DNA of 64,000 bases from Bacillota bacterium (lineage in GTDB: Bacteria; Bacillota; Clostridia; Peptostreptococcales; Acidaminobacteraceae): positions 79,334-143,333 of the forward strand of contig JAOARG010000077.1 of the NCBI GenBank assembly GCA_025210655.1, written 5' to 3'. This document shows, piece by piece, positions 44,271-53,627 of the stretch. A program made the position numbers and the translations under genes. Below the pieces are notes generated by a model, which did no database searches, had not been told where the DNA came from, and saw nothing but the letters and a program-made list of their open reading frames with translations. Each line of letters starts with the position of its first letter. Position 1 is the stretch's first letter.

Positions 44271-45167
44271 TTATTTTTTATGAATCTTGTGACCGCCAAA
44301 TTGATGTCTTAAAGTAGCAACAACCTTTTCGCTGAATTTAACATCATCCTTAGACTTAAAACGAGCAAAAAGAGACGATGAAATAACAGGGGCAGAAACA
44401 TCAAGACGAAGAGCCTCCTCCACAGTCCATTTACCCTCCCCAGAGCTGTCAACAATACCAGAAACATTATCAAGGTCAGGCTGCTCCTTAAAAGCACGAT
44501 GCATAAGTTCCATCAGATGACTTTCGATAATAGAGCCATTATTCCATACCTTAGAAATCTTCTCAAAATCAAAATCATACTCACTAGATTTTAGGATTTC
44601 AAAACCCTCACCCATAGCCTGCATCATACCATACTCAATACCATTATGAATCATTTTCACATAGTGACCAGCACCAGCCTCGCCCATATGATCCCAACCA
44701 TAATCAACAGAAAGATTATCAAAAACAGACCTATACCTCTCAACAATCCTGTCCTCACCACCAACCATAAAACAAGCACCATACCTAGCACCCTTAACAC
44801 CACCAGAAGTACCAACATCAAGGAAGTTTATCCCCTTAGCCTTGAGATACTTATAATGGTTAATAGAATCCTTATAATTAGAATTACCCGCATCAATAAT
44901 AGTATCATCCATATCAAGAAGAGGAGAAAGACCCTGAACAGTCTTAGTAACCTCATCACCAGCAGGAATCATAAGCCAAACCGTACGAGGCTTATCAAGA
45001 AGAGCAACAAAACCCTCAAGATTAAAAGCCCCCTTAAAACCCAGATTCACCATATCATGAATCCTTTCATGGCTCCTATTATAAACAACCACATCATGCC
45101 CCTTATCCTTCATATTGTGCCCCATAGCATACCCCATCTTACCAAGCCCAATAATACCGATATTCAT
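44271..45167 (-). CDS. gnd: 6-phosphogluconate dehydrogenase, decarboxylating (short GndA/YqeC type)
   Basis: 298 residues, the short single-repeat form rather than the 470-aa enzyme. Rossmann motif GIIGLGKMGYAMGHNM, the DVGTSGGVKGARYGACFMVGG substrate motif, and catalytic Lys in GAGHYVKMIHNGIEYGMM. Produces ribulose-5-phosphate and CO2. First gene of the minus-strand operon, with GGAGG upstream. Short forms are often NAD+-preferring; not provable here. Confidence 0.93.
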   Translation of the reverse strand: MNIGIIGLGKMGYAMGHNMKDKGHDVVVYNRSHERIHDMVNLGFKGAFNLEGFVALLDKPRTVWLMIPAGDEVTKTVQGLSPLLDMDDTIIDAGNSNYKDSINHYKYLKAKGINFLDVGTSGGVKGARYGACFMVGGEDRIVERYRSVFDNLSVDYGWDHMGEAGAGHYVKMIHNGIEYGMMQAMGEGFEILKSSEYDFDFEKISKVWNNGSIIESHLMELMHRAFKEQPDLDNVSGIVDSSGEGKWTVEEALRLDVSAPVISSSLFARFKSKDDVKFSEKVVATLRHQFGGHKIHKK

Positions 45168-45264
45168 ATGTAAACCTCCCTCGGATAAAAATAATTAACT
45201 ACTATAGAATTTATACCTAATAAAAAAGCAACCTAATCAAAACAAAAGCAAATAACAAAAAATC

Positions 45265-45451
45265 CCTATTGGGGTCAGGCCAGCATTATGTGGACACTTT
45301 TTCACTAAAAGTTCTGGCTTTCTATAGAGTAATAAACATATAAAATATTGGTAAGTAAGTGTTTTCAATGGTTTGAAGTATGGCACTATTCATAAATCTA
45401 TGTAATTGAATGGTAATGCAGTCTCGGAAATACTGGCCTGACCCCAATAGG
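45265..45451. repeat. 187-bp palindrome-ended element, left copy
   Basis: Bounded by CCTATTGGGGTCAGGCCAG and its exact reverse complement. Shares with the right copy the ATTATGTGGA start, a TTTTCAATGGTT core block and the GTCTCG-AAATAC block before the right end, while the middle has diverged. Long terminal complementarity allows a cruciform or a bidirectional terminator for the flanking genes. Confidence 0.85.
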
Positions 45452-45553
45452 TAATTTATGGTATTGAATAATATTTCTTTGATTACATATATTGTAATCG
45501 ATTCTCACGAATGGTAAAATAATAAGTAACATCCAATATAAGGAAGTGGTTTG

Positions 45554-46453
45554 ATGGCTAGGAAGGCAAGAGATGATATTTATGATACGGTTTATCATGT
45601 GATATGTAGGGGAAATAATGGTGAAATGATTCTTAAAGAGGAAAAAGATAAGGTTTTGTATATGAGTATTCTCAGAAGATATCTGAAAAAATATGATATA
45701 AAAGTTTATGCATATTGTATTATGGACAATCATGTTCATTTATTAATTCATCGAATGGAAGATCCTATGAATAAATTTATGCAAGTAGTTCAGCAAACTT
45801 TTACTCAGCACTTTAATAAAAGATATGGTAGGAAAGGTCATGTTTTTCAGCAGAGATATAAATCTATCCCCTGTAGAAAAGATAGTTATTTTTTAGAATT
45901 GATAAAATATATACATCTAAATCCTATTAGAGCAAACTTTGATGAAGGGGTAAAGTATTTTTGGAGTAGTCATAGAATATATTCTAATGGCCTTGATGGT
46001 GGAATAGTAGATACCAATTATATTTATTCTTTGTTTGCAAATACATTTAAAAAAGCCATTGGTGAATATAATAAATTTATGAATCAAAAGACAGATTTGA
46101 GATGTGTTCTATATAGAGATTATGAGCTAAATAGGGAAAAGATTCAAATTAATCAAAATATGAAAATGATTGAGGATATGAATATACCTTTATCAAAAGT
46201 AATAGAACTAGTAAGTTTTGAATATGGTGAAGGAAATCCCAGAAATATTAAAATACGTGGTGATAAAAAATATAATCAAATGAGAAAAGTTGTGATCATG
46301 TTTACAAAAATGCTACCTTATATAAGTAACAAAGAACTAGGAATGGCCTTGGGATTAGCTCCAGAAACCATTACAAAGATAAGAAAAAAGACGGAATATA
46401 AGGAAATTGAAAATATAAAGATATTTGATAAATTGCAAGAGTACTTACTTTAA
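45554..46453 (+). CDS. REP-associated (IS200/IS605-like Y1) tyrosine transposase
   Basis: 299-residue HUH endonuclease-like transposase of the RAYT group. Early ARKARDDIYDTVYHVICRGNNGE, HUH motif DNHVHLLIH (about residues 55-63), and the catalytic Tyr helix VFQQRYKSIPC with downstream ELIKYIHLNPIRA. C-terminal ~130 residues form a DnaA/HTH-like extension (LSKVIELVSFEYGEG and LGMALGLAPETITKIRKK). ATG at 45554 follows AAGGAAGTGG. No accessory TnpB. Probably intact. Confidence 0.9.
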   Translation: MARKARDDIYDTVYHVICRGNNGEMILKEEKDKVLYMSILRRYLKKYDIKVYAYCIMDNHVHLLIHRMEDPMNKFMQVVQQTFTQHFNKRYGRKGHVFQQRYKSIPCRKDSYFLELIKYIHLNPIRANFDEGVKYFWSSHRIYSNGLDGGIVDTNYIYSLFANTFKKAIGEYNKFMNQKTDLRCVLYRDYELNREKIQINQNMKMIEDMNIPLSKVIELVSFEYGEGNPRNIKIRGDKKYNQMRKVVIMFTKMLPYISNKELGMALGLAPETITKIRKKTEYKEIENIKIFDKLQEYLL

Positions 46454-46471
46454 TAAAAAATACATAAATTT

Positions 46472-46658
46472 CCTATTGGGGTCAGGCCAGTATTATGTGG
46501 ATAAAGTCATAGAAGAATCCTAGAATTTTCAAAGTTGAAAAGTTGAGCGTAGGATAAGTTGTGTGTATTTTCAATGGTTATAAGATTTGAATTATCTTTT
46601 TTACTTATGTGAATAAATGGTAAAGTAGTCTCGCAAATACCGGCCTGACCCCAATAGG
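46472..46658. repeat. 187-bp palindrome-ended element, right copy
   Basis: Same length and direct orientation as the left copy, with the same terminal 19-mer; one end base differs (CCGGCC instead of CTGGCC). It starts 18 nt after the transposase stop codon. Interior holds small hairpins such as ATTTTCAA/TTGAAAA. Confidence 0.85.
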
Positions 46659-46690
46659 TATTTTTTGGTATTATGAGGTTGTTGAAATGC

Positions 46691-46740
46691 AAAAAAAATT
46701 GTGGACAACTTAGGTGTTTTCTAAGTTTAATCCACAACTT
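46691..46740 (-). terminator. Terminator of the citrate synthase operon
   Basis: On the minus strand a stem TTGTGG..ACTTAG / CTAAGT..CCACAA followed by eight Ts. Confidence 0.85.
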
Positions 46741-46745
46741 GATTT

Positions 46746-48089
46746 TTATCTGTTGGTTAGGTCTTGGTATAGGTCTTCTGTGAAGACTGTTTTGTATCCT
46801 GGTCTTAGGATTTTTGGATCACTGACTACTTGTTCTATTCTGTGGGCACACCAGCCGGTTACTCTTGCTATTGCGAATAGTGGTGTGTAGATGTCCATTG
46901 GGATGTTTAGCATTTCGTAGACGAATCCTGAGTATAGGTCTACGTTTGCTGATATTTCTTTTCCTCTTTCTTCTTTGAATATTTCTTTTGTTAGTTCTTC
47001 TATATCTGTATAAAGTGTGTATTCTTTGATTGCGTTCTTCTCAATTGCTAGTTCTTTGGCTTTTTCTTTTAGCAGTACGGCTCTTGGATCTGAGATTGTG
47101 TATACTGCGTGGCCCATTCCGTAGATTAGTCCTTCTCTGTTGAAGGTTTCTCTATCTAGGATTTTCTTAAGATACTTTTTAAGCTCTGCTTTGTTGCTAT
47201 AATTTTCAACATTTTCTTTTATGTTTTCTATCATTGTCTTTACTTTGATGTTCGCTCCACCGTGTTTTGGTCCTTTTAGGGCTCCGACTGCTGTTGCTAT
47301 TGCTGAGTAGGTATCGGTTCCGCTTGATGATACTACATGGGTTGCAAATGTTGAGTTGTTACCGCCACCGTGCTCTGCGTGTAGAACTAGGGCGAGGTCC
47401 AGGGTATCTACTTCTGTTTTTGAATATTTATTGTCGGCCCTTAGCATGTGAAGGATGTTTTCGGCTGTACTTGCTCCCTTAAGTGGTGAATGAATAACTA
47501 GACTTTTCTTATCAAAGTAATGGGACTTTGCTTGATAGCTGTAGGCTACTATTGTCGGGAATTTTGCTATTAATTCTATACTTTGACGAATCATGTTTTG
47601 TATGCTTAAATCATCTGGGTTGTCGTCGTGGGAATATAGAACCAAGGTACTTCTTTGTAATTTATTCATGATATCTGAACTTGGTATTTTTAGGATCATA
47701 TTCTCTGTGTATCCTTCTGGAAGATACCTATAGTAGTCCAGTACTTTTCTGAATGTCTCCAGTTCTTCTTTTGTTGGAAGCTTGCCAAATAACAGCAGGA
47801 ATGCTGTTTCTTCGTATCCATGGCGATCTTCTTTCAAGAATCCATCAACTATTTTATTAAGGGAGATACCCCTGTAATAAAGTTTTCCGTCCATAGGAAT
47901 TTTTTGACCGTCTACCATTTCGTAGCCGTGCACTGAACCAACTTTTGTGAGGCCTACAAGTACTCCTGTGCCGTTGGAATTTCTTAGCCCTCTTTTTATT
48001 TTGTGCTGACTATAGTGGCTGGAATCTATTATATTGTGTTCTTTAGCTACCTCGGCTAATTCTCGTATTGCCATAGTTATTTCATGCAT
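46746..48089 (-). CDS. gltA: Citrate synthase
   Basis: 447 residues. Condenses acetyl-CoA and oxaloacetate. Catalytic features: GALKGPKHGGANIKV (His), GMGHAVYTISDPRA (His) and the C-terminal EMLNIPMDIYTPLFAIARVTGWCAHRIEQ with catalytic Asp region. N-terminal extension of ~70 residues relative to CitZ, as in some clostridial enzymes; a 2-methylcitrate activity is possible. Last gene of an aconitase-IDH-citrate synthase operon. Confidence 0.93.
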   Translation of the reverse strand: MHEITMAIRELAEVAKEHNIIDSSHYSQHKIKRGLRNSNGTGVLVGLTKVGSVHGYEMVDGQKIPMDGKLYYRGISLNKIVDGFLKEDRHGYEETAFLLLFGKLPTKEELETFRKVLDYYRYLPEGYTENMILKIPSSDIMNKLQRSTLVLYSHDDNPDDLSIQNMIRQSIELIAKFPTIVAYSYQAKSHYFDKKSLVIHSPLKGASTAENILHMLRADNKYSKTEVDTLDLALVLHAEHGGGNNSTFATHVVSSSGTDTYSAIATAVGALKGPKHGGANIKVKTMIENIKENVENYSNKAELKKYLKKILDRETFNREGLIYGMGHAVYTISDPRAVLLKEKAKELAIEKNAIKEYTLYTDIEELTKEIFKEERGKEISANVDLYSGFVYEMLNIPMDIYTPLFAIARVTGWCAHRIEQVVSDPKILRPGYKTVFTEDLYQDLTNR

Positions 48090-48137
48090 TTTATCCCTCC
48101 TAGGACAATGGGGTGTTAATGGTCCCCTATGTAATGT

Positions 48138-48167
48138 CTAACCCAAACTCGTTTTGAGATTGGGTTA
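48138..48167. other. Intercistronic hairpin between icd and citrate synthase genes
   Basis: CTAACCCAAACTC/GAGATTGGGTTAG (11 of 13 pairs) in the 88-nt gap, plus a GGGG/CCCC hairpin beside it. No T tract in the operon direction, so probably an mRNA stability or processing element. Confidence 0.5.
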
Positions 48168-48177
48168 GGTAAAAAAC

Positions 48178-49185
48178 TTATTTAGAAGAATTAATTTCTT
48201 CGATTATTGCATCTGTAAACTGTGTAGTTGTTGCTGTACCACCAAGGTCTCCAGTGATTTTAGTCTTGTCTTTAAGGATTTTATCAAGTGCTGCTCTGAT
48301 TTTTCCACTAGCTTCGTGCTCATTCAGGTGCTCTAGCATCATACAGCCTGAAAGAAGTAGTGCTGTTGGATTTGCAAGATTTTTACCTGCGATATCAGGT
48401 GCAGATCCATGAACTGCTTCAAAGATTGCTATGTCGTCACCGATATTTGCTCCAGGTGCTAGTCCAAGTCCTCCGATAAAGCCTGCACAAAGATCTGAAA
48501 GAATATCTCCGTAAAGATTCATAGTCACGATTACATCAAACTGATTAGGATTCATAACCAACTGCATACACATGTTGTCGATAATGAACTCATCGTATTT
48601 TACTCCTGGATATTCCTTAGCTATTTCCCTAGCCATTTCAAGGAAAAGTCCATCAGTTAGTTTTAGTATGTTAGCCTTATGAACTACTGTTACCTTTTCT
48701 CTTTTCATTTTCACAGCATAATCAAAGGCTTTTCTAATGATTCTGTCACAGCCTTTTCTAGTGATTTTCTTGATGCTGTGGTATTCGTCCTTTGATATTT
48801 CTTCCTCGATTCCTATATAAAGGCCTTCAGTGTTTTCTCTGAAGATTGTTATATCGATGTCCTTATATTTTTCCATAACACCTTCAATTGATTTAACAGG
48901 TCTAATATTTGAGTACAGCTCATACTTTTTTCTAAGCATTACATTGATACTTCTAAAACCTGTACCGATTGGTGTAGTGATTGGTCCCTTAAGGGCGATC
49001 TTGTTTTTCTCGATGCTTTCAAAGACATCCTCAGGTACTAGGGTTCCTGTTTCGTTGAAAACAGCTTCCCCGGCATTTTTTATATCCCAATCTATTGCAA
49101 CTCCAGTAGAGTTTATTATTTTCATTGTAGCATCTGCTACTTCTGGACCTATTCCGTCCCCTGGTATTAGTGTAATATTGTACAT
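48178..49185 (-). CDS. icd: Isocitrate dehydrogenase (NAD+-type, short)
   Basis: 335-residue beta-decarboxylating dehydrogenase: LIPGDGIGPEV, substrate loop TGFRSINVMLRKKYELYSNIRP, ITIFRENTEGLYIG, the catalytic VTVVHKANILK and HGSAPDIAGKNLANPTALLLS (the last marking NAD preference). The phosphorylation-site-like Ser in GFRSINV and position between aconitase and citrate synthase favour isocitrate over 3-isopropylmalate. Confidence 0.92.
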   Translation of the reverse strand: MYNITLIPGDGIGPEVADATMKIINSTGVAIDWDIKNAGEAVFNETGTLVPEDVFESIEKNKIALKGPITTPIGTGFRSINVMLRKKYELYSNIRPVKSIEGVMEKYKDIDITIFRENTEGLYIGIEEEISKDEYHSIKKITRKGCDRIIRKAFDYAVKMKREKVTVVHKANILKLTDGLFLEMAREIAKEYPGVKYDEFIIDNMCMQLVMNPNQFDVIVTMNLYGDILSDLCAGFIGGLGLAPGANIGDDIAIFEAVHGSAPDIAGKNLANPTALLLSGCMMLEHLNEHEASGKIRAALDKILKDKTKITGDLGGTATTTQFTDAIIEEINSSK

Positions 49186-49204
49186 CGTAATCCTCCTATG
49201 GTAA

Positions 49205-51127
49205 TTAGTCTTCCATTGCGTAGTTTAGTGCACCACCTGCAAGTAGCATGTTTCTTTCTCTTTCTGATCCTCTGAATAATACTTTGATTTCTTTATTTAA
49301 ATCAACAATTCTTACTGTAATATCTCTTTTGTTTTCCAGCTCCATCTTGATATTAGGGAACTGAATGTTTGAGAATTCATTTAGAATGTTATAATCGTTT
49401 GAATCAATAAACTCCAGTGGTATAATACCCGAATTTATAAGATTGGCCTTATGAATTCTTGCAAAAGATTTTGCGATTACAACTCTTACTTTTAGATATA
49501 GAGGTACAAGGGCAGCGTGCTCTCTACTTGAACCTTGTCCGTAATTGTCTCCACCGATTACAAATCCACCGTCGTTAATGTCTGAACGATTCTTGAAATC
49601 ATCAACTATTGTATTGAAACAATGCTTTGAAAGCTCAGGAATATTTGATCTAAATGGTAGTAGCTTAGCATTTGAAGGCATGATATCATCTGTTGTAATA
49701 TTGTCTCCAGTCTTAAGAAGGATTTTTCCATCTGTGCTATTAGCTAGTTTTTTGTTGATAGGGAATGGTTTGATGTTTGGTCCCATAACAACCTCAAGTC
49801 CTGTTCTATCCTTTGGAGGATAAATGAAATATCCATCATATACATCAAACTTTTCTGGAAGCGTGATATTTAAATCGGTCTCATCATCCATAGGGTTTGT
49901 AAGATATCCTTTTAAAGCAGAAACTGCAGCTGTTTCTGGAGATACAAGATATACATCAGCACTCTTAGTACCACATCTGCCTTTGAAGTTTCTGTTGAAA
50001 GTTCTAAGTGAAATTGCATCAGTCTTTGGAGCCTGTCCCATGCCTATACATGGCCCACATGATGCTTCAAGAATTCTTGCACCGGCACTGATTAAATCAG
50101 CAAGTGCTCCATTATTTGCAAGCATTCTAAGAATATTACTTGAACCAGGTGAAATAACAAGACTTACATCAGGATGAACTGTTTTCCCCTTTAAGATTTT
50201 AGCCACCTTCATTAAGTCTGTATAGGAAGAGTTTGTACATGATCCTATAGCTACCTGATCAATTTTCATGTTTTTGATATTTGAAACTTTTTCGATATTG
50301 TCTGGACTATGTGGTTTTGCCACAAGTGGTTCAATATCTGAAAGATTTATTTCAATAACCTTGTCGTAAATAGCATCCCCGTCGCTACTCATTTCAATAT
50401 AGTCATTTTCTCTACCTTGCATTACTAAGAATTTCTTAGTGATTTCATCACTAGGGAAGATAGATGTAGTAGCACCAAGCTCTGCTCCCATGTTTGTGAT
50501 CGTTGCTCTGTCAGTAAGGGAAAGACTCTTAACTCCCTCACCAGAATATTCTATAACGTAGTCAACTCCGCCCTTAACTGAAAGTATTTCCAAGACTTTT
50601 AAGATTACATCCTTTGCTGATACACCTTTTTTTAGGGAACCAGAAAGTTTTACATTAAGAACCTTAGGGCACTTCATATAGTAGGAACCCTTTGCAATAC
50701 CGATTGCTACATCAAGTCCACCGGCACCGATTGCTATCATACCCATACCGCCACAAGTTGGTGTGTGGCTATCAGATCCTATGAGAACCTTGCCAGGTAC
50801 AGCAAATCTTTCAAGATGAAGTTGGTGACATATACCATTACCAGGTTTAGAATATATGATTCCATATTTCATAGCAGCTGATTTTATAAATTCATGGTCA
50901 TCAGCATTTTCAAATCCAGCCTGAAGAGTATTGTGGTCTATGTATGCAACTGAAAGTTCTGTTTTCTTGTTTGTTATGCCCAGTGCTTCTAATTGAAGAT
51001 AAACCATAGTACCAGTTGAATCTTGAGTAAGTGTTTGATGTGTTCTTACACAAATTTCATTGCCTGCCTTAAGTTCTCCAGATAGAAGACTGTTTTTAAG
51101 TATTTTATAAGTTAAATTTAATCCCAT
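49205..51127 (-). CDS. acnA: Aconitate hydratase
   Basis: 640-residue aconitase, the shorter type found in anaerobes. [4Fe-4S] ligands in IGSCTNSSYTDLM and EASCGPCIGMGQ; VLIGSDSHTPTCGGMG; and swivel-domain VIGGDNYGQGSSREHAALVPLYL and FARIHKANLINSGIIPLEF. First gene of the operon making 2-oxoglutarate. A good promoter lies upstream. Confidence 0.95.
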   Translation of the reverse strand: MGLNLTYKILKNSLLSGELKAGNEICVRTHQTLTQDSTGTMVYLQLEALGITNKKTELSVAYIDHNTLQAGFENADDHEFIKSAAMKYGIIYSKPGNGICHQLHLERFAVPGKVLIGSDSHTPTCGGMGMIAIGAGGLDVAIGIAKGSYYMKCPKVLNVKLSGSLKKGVSAKDVILKVLEILSVKGGVDYVIEYSGEGVKSLSLTDRATITNMGAELGATTSIFPSDEITKKFLVMQGRENDYIEMSSDGDAIYDKVIEINLSDIEPLVAKPHSPDNIEKVSNIKNMKIDQVAIGSCTNSSYTDLMKVAKILKGKTVHPDVSLVISPGSSNILRMLANNGALADLISAGARILEASCGPCIGMGQAPKTDAISLRTFNRNFKGRCGTKSADVYLVSPETAAVSALKGYLTNPMDDETDLNITLPEKFDVYDGYFIYPPKDRTGLEVVMGPNIKPFPINKKLANSTDGKILLKTGDNITTDDIMPSNAKLLPFRSNIPELSKHCFNTIVDDFKNRSDINDGGFVIGGDNYGQGSSREHAALVPLYLKVRVVIAKSFARIHKANLINSGIIPLEFIDSNDYNILNEFSNIQFPNIKMELENKRDITVRIVDLNKEIKVLFRGSERERNMLLAGGALNYAMED

Positions 51128-51193
51128 GGGGAAACCTCCTCTTTATTCGAAAAATGAAAGTTTTTGTTCCGAATCTTGCATTTGTTGTTTACG

Positions 51194-51222
51194 ATTATAC
51201 ATTTTAATAGGGGTATAGTCAA
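51194..51222 (-). promoter_or_regulatory. Promoter of the aconitase operon
   Basis: On the minus strand TTGACT (51222-51217), 17-nt spacer, TATAAT (51199-51194). The leader (about 51128-51187) contains an ATTCG..CGAAT imperfect palindrome that might be an operator. Confidence 0.8.
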
Positions 51223-51434
51223 TAAATAATGCAAAAATACTTATAAATTATTTTAAATATTAAGATTTTTGCAAGAGGAAAGCATTTTCTTTTCAAAAAC
51301 TTTCAAAAATAAAATCGAAATACTATTATAAAAGTATAAAAAATTGTGTATAATGTAGGTGAATAAAAAGGGACAGTAATTATTTAAAGTAATGGGACAA
51401 AAAATCCATACATATAAAGAAGGAAGGAAAAGAG

Positions 51435-52658
51435 ATGATTATCAAACTAGTTATATCAATGGCACTAATTCTTATACTTGTCGCCCGGAAGGTGAATATA
51501 GGAATCTCACTTATTATAGGAGGAATACTGCTTGGAGTTCTAAACGGCTTTGGGATTTCAGGTATAGTAGATACATTTATTACAACGGCAAAAAGCAACT
51601 TGACCTATGATTTAGGCCTTACAATTGCAATGATAACGATACTGGGCTATATGATGGAGAAGTACGGTATTCTTGACAATATGATAAAGTCCCTTGAATA
51701 TCTTATTGGTTCGGCAAAGATTACTCTACTTCTTGCACCAGCAATCATAGGAACTCTTCTGGTAACTGGTGGAGCCCTCATGTCTTGTCCAGTAGTAAAG
51801 AACCTTGGAGAAAGACTATCAGTCGAAGATGACAAGATGGCGGCAATCAATCTTATATTCAGACATGCCCTGTATTTCATATTTCCGCTTTCACCGACCC
51901 TTATACTTGCATCTCAAGTAGGGGAAATAAATTTATTTGACCTAATAAGAATACAGTTTCCAATAGCCCTGAGTCTTTATGTATTAGGCTATATAATTTT
52001 CTTAAGGGGTTATAAGGATAGTGAAAAGAAAAAAAGAACTTTAAGAGGTGTCATGAAAAACCTTGGGGAGTTTCTATACTATTGTATGCCCCTTATTGTA
52101 AGTGTATTTGGAGCATTAATTCTTAAACTGCCTTTTTACATTACCCTTGTATTTGGAATTCTTACTTGTGTACTTATAGATCTTAGGGGAAAAAGGGAAG
52201 GATCATACCTAATAGATGCTATTAAAGGTATCAGACTTAAGATGGTTCTTGCAATTTTAGGAATAATATATTTCAAAATTGTGATAGATAAGATGGATGG
52301 ATTAGATACAATACTTGACGGAGTTCTTGGAAACGGAATACCAATGGAGCTGATTATATTAATATCATGTGCCCTAATATCATTCCCACTGGCTTCGACT
52401 CAGCCGAGTATAGCAATGCTGTATCCGATTATTCTTCCCCTTGCAGGAAGCTATGATCTAAAGCTACTATACGCAATGCTAATATACACAAGTGGATTTA
52501 TGTTTTACTATATATCACCACTTCACCTGTGTCAGGTACTTACACTAGAATATTTTGACGTGAAAATAAAAAAATTATATAAGAACTATATAATTATTCT
52601 ACCACTGACTTACAGTGTCATGTTATTTATATATTTCTTTAACAAATTAGGATATTAA
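51435..52658 (+). CDS. DUF401 family membrane protein
   Basis: 407 residues with about 11 hydrophobic segments. Matches the DUF401 pattern: N-terminal VARKVNIGISLIIGGILLGVLNGFG, ITILGYMMEKYGILDNMIKS, APAIIGTLLVTGGALMSCPVVKNLG and C-terminal SPLHLCQVLT. Looks like a permease of the broad GntP/ArsB-type arrangement; no substrate is known. Monocistronic, ending at a terminator shared with the DUF554 gene. The 307-nt upstream gap holds the divergent aconitase promoter and a TATAAT at 51349-51354. Confidence 0.8.
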   Translation: MIIKLVISMALILILVARKVNIGISLIIGGILLGVLNGFGISGIVDTFITTAKSNLTYDLGLTIAMITILGYMMEKYGILDNMIKSLEYLIGSAKITLLLAPAIIGTLLVTGGALMSCPVVKNLGERLSVEDDKMAAINLIFRHALYFIFPLSPTLILASQVGEINLFDLIRIQFPIALSLYVLGYIIFLRGYKDSEKKKRTLRGVMKNLGEFLYYCMPLIVSVFGALILKLPFYITLVFGILTCVLIDLRGKREGSYLIDAIKGIRLKMVLAILGIIYFKIVIDKMDGLDTILDGVLGNGIPMELIILISCALISFPLASTQPSIAMLYPIILPLAGSYDLKLLYAMLIYTSGFMFYYISPLHLCQVLTLEYFDVKIKKLYKNYIIILPLTYSVMLFIYFFNKLGY

Positions 52659-52677
52659 AACTAAAGATTTAATACAC

Positions 52678-52718
52678 AAAAAAAGCATTTCCAATTATGG
52701 AGGAAATGCTTTTTTTTT
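52678..52718. terminator. Bidirectional terminator
   Basis: GCATTTCC/GGAAATGC stem flanked by an A run and a T run, between convergent genes. Confidence 0.88.
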
Positions 52719-52720
52719 GA

Positions 52721-53404
52721 TTAGAAAAAGTTTAATATAATGTGATAAAGAAATGGAACAAGTATAGCAGGAAGCATATTTCCTACCTTTATTTTACTCA
52801 CTTCTAATACATTGAAACCAAGTGCAATAATAAGCACTCCACCGACACTTGAAATATCCATTATAGTAGCTGTAGTAAGTACATCCTTAAGAAGTCCAGC
52901 ACAGATAGTGATGATACCCTGGTATACAAATACAGCAGCTGCAGAAAAAGCAACTCCAAGTCCCAATGTAGTACTAAAGATTATAGAAGTAATACCATCT
53001 AGGATAGACTTTGCGAAAAGGGTCTGATGATTTCCAGTAAGACCACTTTCTATAGAACCTATAATAGCCATAGATCCTACACAGAAAAGTAAACTTGCAG
53101 TAACAAAACCCTTTGCAATAGAATGATCACTTCCCTCAAATTTTCTTTCAAGGGCATGGCCCAAGGCCTCAAGCTTACCTTCAATATTCATAGCTTCTCC
53201 TAATACGCATCCTATAACAATAGAAAAAATAAGTAGAAGCATATTATCAACCTTCATGGCATTCATTAGTCCAATAAGCATTACACAAAGGGCTAACCCC
53301 TTCATAATTGTATCTGTATAGTTCTCTTTTATCCTACCCTTAAAGATAAGACCTACTAAACTCCCGGCAATTATTGCCCCGGAGTTGACTATAGTACCTA
53401 GCAT
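52721..53404 (-). CDS. DUF554 family membrane protein
   Basis: 227 residues, about 7 TM helices. N-terminal MLGTIVNSGAIIAGSLVGL and the pattern GLALCVMLIGLMNAM, IGCVLGEAMNIE, CVGSMAIIGSIESGLTGNHQTLFAKSILDGITSI are DUF554 marks. Predicted transporter, function unknown. GGAGG lies upstream of the start. Confidence 0.85.
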   Translation of the reverse strand: MLGTIVNSGAIIAGSLVGLIFKGRIKENYTDTIMKGLALCVMLIGLMNAMKVDNMLLLIFSIVIGCVLGEAMNIEGKLEALGHALERKFEGSDHSIAKGFVTASLLFCVGSMAIIGSIESGLTGNHQTLFAKSILDGITSIIFSTTLGLGVAFSAAAVFVYQGIITICAGLLKDVLTTATIMDISSVGGVLIIALGFNVLEVSKIKVGNMLPAILVPFLYHIILNFF

Positions 53405-53435
53405 ATGTAATTCCTCCAGTTAATATTGTTAAGGT

Positions 53436-53464
53436 ATTTTAACATTTAAAGTTACCTTATGCAA
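53436..53464 (-). promoter_or_regulatory. Promoter of the DUF554 gene
   Basis: On the minus strand TTGCAT (53464-53459), 17-nt spacer, TAAAAT (53441-53436). An AAGGTA..TACCTT inverted repeat lies within it and may bind a regulator. Confidence 0.65.
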
Positions 53465-53627
53465 TACTTCTTATAGAGTATTTTTCGATAAGATTAATCG
53501 GATTTTTATTAGAGACCTGTATAGCTGTAATATATAGATTTTTTAAAAAATTTGCTATGTATTTATATCCATATATGTTTTATTATAAAGATATAAATAT
53601 TAAAGCTTATAGAATGGAGGATAAATT

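Larger units (their letters stand above)
45265..46658 (+). mobile_element. RAYT/IS200-like unit: transposase between two direct copies of a 187-bp element
   Basis: A Y1 transposase gene is flanked by two same-orientation 187-bp elements whose ends are perfect 18-19-nt inverted repeats. This matches the idea of a REP-associated transposase with its cognate palindromes. No target-site duplication was recognised. The unit separates the gnd operon from the citrate synthase operon. Confidence 0.75.

Noticed and set aside
44646..45173. Long plus-strand reading frame opposite gnd
   Set aside because: Antisense to a well-supported dehydrogenase; Asn/Ile/Thr-rich composition and no ribosome site show it is a shadow of codon bias.
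48138..48167. Terminator within the aconitase operon
   Set aside because: No T run in the direction of transcription; the operon most likely continues into the citrate synthase gene.
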